Positions 32,018 to 41,300 of a stretch of DNA of 64,000 nucleotides are shown piece by piece. The notes below the pieces were generated by a model. The model was not told where the DNA came from. It searched no databases and saw nothing but the letters and a program-made list of their open reading frames with translations. Position numbers and translations under genes: made by a program. The stretch covers positions 40,067,077 to 40,131,076 of the forward strand of contig OY288254.1 in the NCBI GenBank assembly GCA_958450325.1, in the 5' to 3' direction. Origin of the DNA: Agrostemma githago. Taxonomy: Eukaryota; Streptophyta; Magnoliopsida; Caryophyllales; Caryophyllaceae. Numbering within the stretch: the first letter of the stretch is position 1; every line of letters begins with the position of its first letter.

Positions 32018-34318
32018 AATTCCCCCAAACCAAACATTTGCTTGTCCCTAAGCAAAACAATCATCAAAGAGTATGGACAAGACTGAAAACAATGGCTCCG
32101 AACTAATTACCAACATGAATCTCAACATCAAATACTCTAACAAGCGAATGACACCTAGGCTAAAGAAACGAATTTATTAGCGAAAAGATAAAGAGTAAAA
32201 GAATTTCAAAAATCAAGCTCCAATCAATATTCAAATGCCAAACTTTTAATCTTGCGCAACCTTCTATGTCGAGATTCCTTACGGTTTACGCTCATCACTC
32301 AATAAGGGCAATCTTGTGAGCTTATGTAAAATCGGAAAGACAAAACACTCACCTAACTGCGACTTATAAGAACATGCATGCAATATAACATGATACCAAT
32401 CTCTACTAACCGTACATACACATTCAATCGGACCAAGACACATGCCGAGGACTTACATATGGTATAAAGTGAGGCTAATCGGGTAAGAAGAGGCAAAACA
32501 ATTTGAATATGTGGAGGTAAAAGCCAAGCCAGTCCTACCGTAACCAAACTAAACTCATTCCATTCTTAACCAACTTCAATCAAAGCAAAAACACATTCCT
32601 TTTCTCATAGAGAGATCAATTCATTTTATTTTCTTTTCAACTATCGTCTTTCTTCTTCTTTTCTTTGATTGATTGATTTTTTTTTTCATTTTTTTCAATT
32701 CCCTTCCTCAATCGACACGGTACCAAATTTCACTCGCAAAAAAAAATCCGTCTAATTAACCAACTATCTTGACTAGGGTAGGCAATTTATGGCATGTAGT
32801 TAATAAACGGGTCAAAACAGGTCAAATTATGTCTATGTGAAGTTCATCGGAATTAGATAAAAGAAAGGGGATTGCCTTTTCGACATGCTCTAAAATCAAA
32901 ACCGAATGCATACAGGTATATAAGAGACGATGTCATGCTTATGCAATTTGATGTTACATGTCTCGTAAGGAGTACTACTCTCAACCTATAAGAAACTGAT
33001 CATGAATGTCATTAGTTTAAGGCTCTAAGTCTCACAATATAAGTAGCTTACTCGATAACAAGTCAATTTACTCATTTGGCATTCAAAACATAATCGGTGA
33101 TAAGATTCAAGAAATACTAAACTCAAATTGGACACATAACCATACAGGTAAATAAGTGTCATTCACAAGAGAGAGCAAAGAACTAGGGAAAAGCATGCGA
33201 CAAACGCAATGTCATCATCGCCGACACGTCTCTATATTAAAACACACAAAATCACACAATAACGTGAAAAGAAAAAAAAATTAAATGAAAACCGTTTTTT
33301 TTCTAACATAATAAAAATGCACAACACATAAAATATCCCCCCTAAACCAAATCAGACAATGTCCTCATTGTGAACCAAGAGAAATAGAATAGGACACAAA
33401 TATGATGGCTAAAGGAAGATAAAAAAACGAAAAATCAATAAAATAAAAAGAGAAAAAAGAAAGGTACCGACAATATATTGCAAAGAAGTTCACCCAAACT
33501 AGCAAAGAATATGGGAACTATGAATTGGACTCATACCCATCAATAACAAAATCATAGTAGCTCAAGGCTCTCAGAAGCTGATCAAAAAGCTGCGCATGTG
33601 CTACACAAGAGCATAAGTAGCACCAAGATAGAATAACGATATCATATAAAATCAATGTCAATGATCGTCTCAGCTTGTTAGACTTTCTTTGAAAACTTTC
33701 AAAAGTCCTCAACATATAATCTCAGCCGTCAATAAATGGTGAAAAATAATATCGTAAATTATCGGGCATGTAAGACAACTTAATACCTCTCAAATAACCA
33801 ATATTATTTTTCACAATGAATTCATGCGAGACGGGAGAAATACCTGTACTATCATCGAGGCAAGGAGGAAGTTCAAGTGGATGAGAATGATTTATTACCT
33901 CAACGGGTGTATCCAAAATCCCATATACCTCAAGATTTTCTGTTTCGAGAGTTCTTGGATAATTTAGCGCTTCTTCTAACGCATCTACCTCCGCTTTCCA
34001 AGGGTTTGATTCACCTGCACAACTGCCTAAACACTTCAACTCCTCTAAAGGGGCCTCGGCGAGGAGCCCTTGTGTAGAATAATCAACAAAATTATCAATC
34101 ACACAAGAAGCATCAATACATGAGTTAGGCATAGTGATTTCAGACGAAAGCTCGGTAGGCGGATGCCTAGAATCATCAACTGAATCACATATGGGCTTAT
34201 TAAAAATGCTCAAAATCTCAGGATTTTCCGTCAATGATTGAATCACTAAATTTTCAGACATACCAGAATAACCTTCAATGATCATAGAATAATGGACTTT
34301 CAAATCAAAAATCAAAGG
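32018..34318 (-). mobile_element. Internal fragment of an Athila-like element
   Basis: The minus strand PPT GGTTTGGGGGAATT (32018-32031) directly precedes the 3' LTR. A second G-rich motif with GAGGACATTGTC (about 33338-33367) resembles one at 63350-63380 in the third Athila-like element. Apart from one open frame (33722-34315) the 2.3 kb are non-coding. No 5' LTR or pol is present; the fragment joins element B1 sequence at about 34319. Confidence 0.65.
33722..34315 (-). CDS. Open frame of unknown function in the Athila-like fragment (partial)
   Basis: 197 codons, acidic and leucine-rich, beginning MIFDLKVHYSMIIEG and ending DNLRYYFSPFIDG. It contains NPWKAEVDALEEAL. It sits between the expected pol position and the 3' LTR, where Athila elements carry their extra ORF. 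No signal peptide, membrane segment or catalytic motif is visible. The upstream part is cut off by the element boundary near 34318, so the start may be artificial. I do not recognise the family. Confidence 0.4.
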   Translation of the reverse strand: MIFDLKVHYSMIIEGYSGMSENLVIQSLTENPEILSIFNKPICDSVDDSRHPPTELSSEITMPNSCIDASCVIDNFVDYSTQGLLAEAPLEELKCLGSCAGESNPWKAEVDALEEALNYPRTLETENLEVYGILDTPVEVINHSHPLELPPCLDDSTGISPVSHEFIVKNNIGYLRGIKLSYMPDNLRYYFSPFIDG

Positions 34319-34945
34319 GACTCGGGTGCTTTAGACTTTTGGTGTACCCAGCGAAGCGCCTAATAGACCCATCCCTCTGGAATGAGACGATTTGACGCAA
34401 ATCTCGGAGTTTAGATTTAAACAAGAGGACTTCTCGAGACGAGACGACCCAAAATGTAAGAACTCAAACAGAGGTGACCCTAGTAACTAACACAGACAGT
34501 TAACAACATAGTTGTATGACGTAAGGAATTGATCTCGATCCCGGCTCGGAATCAAAGAGTTTTGATGCTTTTAAAAAACGGATGGGTTTTGGAGATAAAC
34601 TTTTTCCAAAAGCGAGAGCTTGTAAAATTGGTGTCACGATGATTTAATGACATCGTCTGTGATATGAAAAGTGTTACTATATGGGCGTCGAGGACTCGAC
34701 GATAGCAAAACTGTAAATGGTGAATTTGCAAAAGAGACGCGGCTCTAAGGGAACCATTTTTAAAAGTTACGGTGTCGTGCTTTTATCGAGACTACTATTA
34801 ATTGGTTAGTACGATATTTGTGGTGTAGACGGTGTTCGTGAGAGAACGTGGTGTCTGTGATAGTGCTCTGAACGTGTGACTAAATCCTTGTCACAAAATT
34901 TAGGTAGTGAAAATGTTTTTAGAAAACTTTTAATATGTGTGACCC
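34319..34945 (-). mobile_element. Retroelement B1 continued: leader region
   Basis: Matches B2 leader sequence from about 47605 to 48150 (CTCGGGTGCTTTAGACT, ACGACCCAAAATGTAAG, CTTTTATCGAGACTACT). It stops at 34945, next to the LTR terminus TGTGAACG. About 900 bp of leader plus the PBS found in B2 are absent. This fits insertion of B2 into B1's leader. Confidence 0.7.
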
Positions 34946-36981
34946 TGTGAACGTCCGTCCGCACCGCCCGGCGCCCCGCGCGGGACCGACCCGTTTTTCA
35001 ACGTGTGGCGGCGGCCACCCACGCAGCCCCCTCCTTGCCGGGGGCCGGTCCGATCTCGCGTACGAGGCGAAGTGTCAGACCTCGATTCGGATGACGATCT
35101 GAACTTGCACTAGACGGGTGCAGGCACCCGTGTTTTCGTTTGGGAATCGATCGAGTCGTGGTTGTAAATGTTTAAAGGCCGATTAATTTAGTGTGGTGAA
35201 GTTGTTGCCGATTTATGGAATCGCCACCGAGTCAATTATGGGGACTCGGAAACCGTTCAAGTCAACTTTGATTCCTTGCCGGCTCAAAGTTGAGTGGCAT
35301 GGGACCTAAAGATAAAGACTTGTACCCTTAAGCGCTCCATGCCTGGAATGACTCTCATTGCCAATGGTTTCGGACATCCGGAAACCGTCGATTCTAAGTA
35401 AGGGGTGAGGGTACGTATTGGGAAGCCAACATCCAATAGATGTCAACACCCAATCCCGCCCGCACTATAGCGGCCTCTACTAATCAATCGGTGGGCTGAT
35501 ATCCTAGTTCTTTTGTTGTGGTGGAAATACTGTAACATCCGTTGGTTTAACCCTATACCTTTGCTATGTCGGTTGTATAAAGACAAGTAAGTTTTGTCGT
35601 CAAAGTAGTTGTTTTTACATTCTTTGCATGCAATTTCATGTGACAAGCAGGCCATGAAAAGATGCACGTAGGAGAGTAGAGAGTACTAGTATTATACGTA
35701 TTCGCAAATCAGTTTTAACACGATAATATGGATATTAGTCGTTCTCGTGGTATACCTTACCTGGTATTCTGCTTAAGATGCGTCGGTTCGGTATTAATAA
35801 AGATGCGTCGGACCTAGTAAGGTGAGCACCTGGACTAATACGGAACCCGGCCATCACTTTATTCAGTTTTAATTGTTTTACGTTTTGAATTCCGTGTTAG
35901 GTGATTTAGCATGCGATTATAAGGTCATAAAAGCAATAAATCATACGAAAAACGGTAAATGCGAATGTAAGTAAATCACATTGTGAGGAATTGCCCCCTC
36001 GGAGTATACACTAAACAGAGACACGATTCATAGATAGTTTGAGAAAGGATCTCGGAATTACTCGGGTCTGTTTAATGTGTTTTAGTGTTTGCGGTTGAAC
36101 TTGGGACGTTACGTATTTTAGTAGGTGCTTGTGGACCTAGCGTTCACATCTAGTGTTGTCGTAGTGCATAATAATAGAAAGTACGAATATGGAAAGTTTT
36201 GTTTAGATGGCAACCTAGTGACGACACGACTTCAATAGGCAGATCCTCCTAGCTTGACCAGTGACTTCGGCAGAGCTCTGTTACCGTTGACCCTTCTTGC
36301 GGCTACTCCGGCAGAGCTTCATTTCTATGGACTGATTCTGCGGCTAATCCTGCAGAACTTCGTTAGTAGACTAGAGCTAGTCAAACACAGGCCCTCGGGA
36401 TCGAGTGGTGGGCTCGAAGGTGATGAGTAACGTCAATGTCGCTTTTTATCGGAACTACGATCGAGTGGATCGCTTGCCTCGGGTGTCGGAGTGCGAGCCC
36501 TTAGCGAGAGTGTAGGGGGAGTAGAGAAGATGAGATGTTGGGCGCGGGGAGACTAAGACGCGTGAGGTTGGGCGGTTGGAGTTTTGAAGATACGATTTTG
36601 ATACTTTCCAAGACCGTGGGACGGGTGTATGATTCATATCTTAGAGCTTAAGGCTTCCGGTGTTTACCCTATCGCCGTGAACTTGGTGGGCCTCGGGTGT
36701 GCATCCCGAGGTTCACTTGGCACGGTGTTGATTCAACTTGAGTTTCGGGACCGACTCGGAGTCCCGATGTCAGAATTGACTCTAATTAGTGTCTATGCGA
36801 CCGTAACGACACGACTAAGGCTGCCATCATGTTAGTTTAATTTTCCCGAGTAATTTATTTGATCCGTTCTATAGAAAAACTACCTAAAACATCGTGAACC
36901 CGTGTCGCGTTGCAGTCCTATCGTCATCAGGTGTTTGTTGGGCACTTCTGCAGCCACTAGGTCCAAATCTAGGTGTCTACT
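34946..36981 (-). repeat. 3' LTR of retroelement B2 (2036 bp) lacking its TATA box
   Basis: Plus strand TGTGAACGTCC...GGTGTCTACT; in sense the first base is A instead of T. Same family as 24833-26964 and 49063-50856. Compared with the 5' LTR, about 115-150 bases around the TATA box (50675-50795) are missing at about 36540, so this copy has lost its core promoter. Confidence 0.82.
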
Positions 36982-37310
36982 GAAGCCCCCACTTTGACTG
37001 AGGCTTGGACAAGGGGAAAGTCAAGTTTAGCCGCCCAGTTCAATTGAAGATTACGACCTGATGGTTGTCTGATCGGGTCGTTTTAAGTCCATTAGACTGC
37101 GTGTTGAGGCTCGCCAGCCAAGGCTTAGAAGTCATACCTGACGTCTTCGCTTGCGGTTGCTTAATTGGGCCCGGGCCGTTGCTGGTCAACTCGTTCCTGA
37201 CGCCCGCTTTGTCTTCTTCGGTTTATTAAGTTTTGTTCAATTTTAAGTGTTTTCGTGCGTAGGTGACGCGTTAAGCGTGGGTGTAAGGAATGTTCATATG
37301 TGTTGGCTTT
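36982..37310 (-). promoter_or_regulatory. Polypurine tract and adjacent spacer of B2
   Basis: Minus strand AAAGTGGGGGCTTC abuts the LTR. The neighbouring phrase (CTTGTCCAAGCCTCAGTC on the minus strand) is shared with T and A. The remainder of the spacer up to the tandem array holds no gene. Confidence 0.75.
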
Positions 37311-37324
37311 TATTTTGAACAAAC

Positions 37325-37675
37325 ATTTTTGGGATGCTTGTGAACCCTTTGATGAAAAAAAACGTTCGAGGCGTCAGTCTCCACTCCAGCGACTTTCTTT
37401 AGGATGCTTGTGACCCCTTGGGCGAAATAAATAAGATAAACTACTCGAGGGCGTCGGTCTCCACTCGAGTAGCGGTCGTCGGGGATGCTCTGACCCCTAG
37501 GACAAAATCGTTGTTGTAAACTACTCGAGGGCATCAGTCTCCACTCGAGCAGCTATCTTCGGGGATGCTCTGACCCGTAGGACAAAATCGTTGTTGTAAA
37601 CTACTCGAGGGCGTCAGTCTCCACTCGAGCAGCTGTCTTCGGGGATGCTCTGACCCCTAGGAGAAAATTGTTGTT
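37325..37675. repeat. Tandem array of about 80-bp units with CTACTCGAG inverted arms
   Basis: About four and a half units beginning GGATGCTCTGACCCCTAGGA. Each contains CTACTCGAG, 14 bases, CTCGAGTAG (or CTCGAGCAG), a 9-bp hairpin stem. The first unit is most divergent. It occupies the same structural place as the 39-bp array of element A, without sequence similarity. Confidence 0.85.
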
Positions 37676-37842
37676 GCTGTGCCTCCGGGATACTAACGTC
37701 CCTCGGGCAAAATTATTGTGCCTCCGGGATACTAACGTCCATCGGGCAAAATTGTTGTGCCTCCGGGATAATAACGTTCCTCGGGCAAAATTGCTGTGCC
37801 TCCGGGATACTAACGTCCCTTGGGCAAAATTGTTGTATGTTT
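37676..37842. repeat. Tandem array of four units of about 41 bp
   Basis: Units read TGTGCCTCCGGGATACTAAC then GTCCCTCGGGCAAAATTGT. GCCTCCGGGA can pair with TCCCTCGGGC as an imperfect stem with a two-base internal mismatch. It follows directly on the 80-bp array. Confidence 0.85.
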
Positions 37843-38250
37843 ATTCGTTTTAGTTAAATTTTGTTTGCAGGTTTGTCTTATCTTGTTCGGGTTTTCTTTT
37901 TCTTGGTCTTGGTTTTGTTGTTTATTTGAGTTTGTTTAGTTTAGTTTGGTTCAAATCGCCTTATTGTGCGTTCGGGTGCAGCGTTTAGGTTAAGTGCGGC
38001 TCTTATGCTTGTTTCATTATCGAGAGTGCGTTATCGATGTTGATTAGTAATCGCTCCATTATCGTTATTTTGCTTGTCTTAAGGGGTGCGTGTGTATCAA
38101 ACATCGAGTATTGTTTGTTTTGCTTTTAGTGTGTACTAGGCCATTTAGGCGCGCATCCTTCAGCGCCCTAAAACTCAGGTGCCTAGCCCCCAGCGCATTA
38201 GGACCCAGGCGCGTCAGCTGAAGCGGTCGGGTTTTCGTGGACCGGGTTTG

Positions 38251-38259
38251 TTTAAATAA
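38251..38259 (+). promoter_or_regulatory. TATA-like box of the B2 antisense gene
   Basis: TTTAAATAA lies 129 bases before the ATG at 38380, close to the 112 bases seen in element T. Upstream (38150-38225) are several GGCGC/AGCGCC motifs, resembling those upstream of the LTR TATA boxes of A and B2. Weaker than a canonical TATA box. Confidence 0.5.
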
Positions 38260-38379
38260 TACGAAAGTCGGGGCGATCATTCATTCACCACAAAATTCGA
38301 ACGCGTCGTCCCCTTCGCCCCAAAATCGACTTCTCGACTTTTCTCGCCAATTTTCGTTTCGATTTCTCTATTTACGACA

Positions 38380-41300
38380 ATGTCGACTCCGGGTAAGTGT
38401 TCTTTGCTTTATTGTCGGGTTTGCTTGATTTGATTGATTATGAGTTGGTGATGGGCAGGGATTTGTCGTGGATCCCAACCGTCAAATAAAACCAACTAAC
38501 CTAACTTGGGTAGCTAGGGTAAGTCGGGTCGAATCCACAGGGACGGGAGGATGGACTAAGGTCTGCTACGGTCTAGGACTAGGTTCGAGACAAGCTATTC
38601 TAAGGAGGGGGAGACTAGGACTAAGCTAGGTCTAAAGCAAGAAAACAAACAAGGAGAACTGGCTAGGATTAGGACGGGGTCAAAGGGGAAACAGAATGGT
38701 CGAGGAAGAACTAGAGTGAAGGAGGTAGTAGGGTAATCTAGGTGTGGTTCGGGCTCTCGAAACTTAGACCGACCTAGAGGTTCCACCTAAAACCCACCTT
38801 AGCGATACACATGACAAACGGGGTTACTAGCGCGATATCGGGGCCTAGGTCGCATCCGGGCTTTCGCTACTTAGACCGACCTAGGGGTCGTCCTCACCGG
38901 GCTCTCGCAACTTAATGAGGGAACCGAACCCACAAACAAACTATCACCCACAAGAGAAAGGCAAGAAAAACAAGCATTCGCAACTACTTAGTCATTCAAG
39001 CATTTCAACAAACATGTGATGTGCATCAAACCAACAGGAACCCAAATCTTCCACCAACATCTCCAACAATCCCTTAATCACCAGATTAACACCCTAATCA
39101 CCCTTCTAACCCTAGCAAGAACACTACTCTAACATTTCTATACTAAAACTAACACTAACAAGAAGAATCAACATAATAACCAAAACAAACATAAACAAAC
39201 TCAATCAAACTAACAAGAACAAGAACAAACAATAATAAAGATCCAAGCTTGGATGAATAAAACAAGATTAAGAAAAAGGAAAAGAGATTATACCAAACTA
39301 GAAGATGAAAAGAAGAAAGAAACTTGCATAAATGGAAGAACCCAAAACAAACATCCAAGGTTGTCAAGCTTGAATGGAGATCTTGAAGAATTCCCAAATT
39401 ACAAGCATTAATCTATGATTAACGATAATCTAAAGACTAATCTACACTAATCTATGCTAATCTATGCTAAAACTATCTAGGGTTTAGTGTCTAATGAAGT
39501 GCATCACCTTTACATAACAAGGGAAGAGTATATATATAGGGTTACAAGTGGAAAGGAGAAGAAAGAAAACAAGGCGGAGCTGCAGCAGGCCCGTCCCGAC
39601 CGGGATGAGGTGGTCCCGGTCGGGACGGGGTTGGTCCCGGTCGGGAAGCCATGCTCCCGGTCGGGATGGGCCCTGGACAGGAGCCTCCTCTTTTGTGCAC
39701 CTCAACCGGGACCGGTTGAGGCCATACTCGTCGGGGATGAGTCTTGTAGGCTTCCAATAGGAACGTTTTGGTCCCTCCTTGTTTCTCATGGGTTTCTCAT
39801 CGATTCTCGGGACTCGGGATCGGGTCTCGGAGGCTCGGGATTGGGTCCCAAGGTCTCGGGGTCGATTCCAAGGCATTGATTCATCGTTCCTTTACTTCGT
39901 TGGCTCCAAAATGTGTATGTATTGAGTCGGAATCGCTCCAACTCTTCCAAATCGGTCTCGGGAACCTGAAACGAACTAAAGGAAGCATAAGAAGCCCATA
40001 AACCGCTCCCAAGGAGCGATTCCACAAAGAAAATGGGACCAAAACACTACGAAATAGGCACTACAAACTACACTTATCAACTCCCCCACACTTAACCCTT
40101 ACTCGCCCTCGAGTAAGCACATACTATCTACTAAACTATCCGAGTGGGTATTAGCGCACCCTACGCCCCTTCAACTCACGCGAGTGCACCTAGAGGACAA
40201 GTGTACTTCGCAAGGCAAGTGGGGTCTTGCGACAAAAGTGTGGATGCAATCGGACACAAAACACACAAACAAACAAACACACAAACAAACACATAATCGG
40301 TTGCACCCAAAATAAAACAAATACCGCTTCCCTCAACAAAGCGGTGAAAAGACACCGGTTTAGGACTCAAGGCAAGTGTCAACGTTCCCAAGCTAGCAAT
40401 ACAAACCAAAGTGAACTAAACCCTAATAGTATGACGATAAAGCAACAAAAGCGTTGGTAACTTACCTCGATTCCTCCTAACTTTCTAAGAACGTACTACG
40501 GGACGATCAGCGGAGATGGAAAGTGATGAACCACGGTGTTAGTCGACACTGTAGGTAAGTGAAGACCCGCCCCCTTTAGCGTGAGCCAAGAGGGTCGTCC
40601 CATGCCCGAAACCGCCTAACTAGTCCAAGTAAAAAGGTGCAAATATGCAAAATGAGGGAAGACCGACTCTTGCCGCTATCATCCTTCCTAGAGACTCGGT
40701 CCTTTGGTAGGCTCTTCACGGCGAAAGTCGGAAAAAGGCTTATTTTGAGAGGTAGGGGTTATTTTTGTGATTCGGGTTTTCTTTTGGCATTTTCTCTTTT
40801 CTTTTGCATTTTTGCTTTGTTTTGCCATGCCATTCTTTTTCTTCTTTTCTATTTTCTTTTTGGCTTTTGTGCCTTTTCTTTTTCTTCATTCTTTTCTTTC
40901 TTTCATTTTCTTTCTTTTTCTTTTCTTTGCCCTTTTGGCTTGATTTGGCTTTTTGGCATTTCTTCGTTTTGTTGAAAACCCTATAAAATCGATTTGGGTG
41001 TTTTTGATTCACTAAGTTTCGACGCTTGTGCTTAATCTCATTGTTAAATTAAGTTTGATTAGAGCTTTTTGAAGTAGTTATAAGCTTGATAAGGGTTTTC
41101 GAGGTGCGACAATGGTTCAGTATGGAAATGTGTTTGGAATTCTAGGGTTAAGGACCGTTTCCCGATTATTTCGGTATTTATTTTGCGTAATTTTGCTCAA
41201 ATAGTGTTTGTGAGGACGTGGATAGCTCTCTTGTCGATTCTTATGGGCTAGGATGACTCTTAGGGCTCTCCGTGAGGTTTTGTGTGCCTTATGACGGACC

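Noticed and set aside
33722..34315. Envelope-like gene in the Athila-like fragment
   Set aside because: Position would fit the Athila extra ORF, but no signal peptide or membrane segment is visible; kept only as an unknown open frame.
40637..41012. Overlapping open frames rich in Phe/Leu on one strand and Lys/Glu on the other
   Set aside because: Caused by a low-complexity T/C run in the Athila-like internal region.
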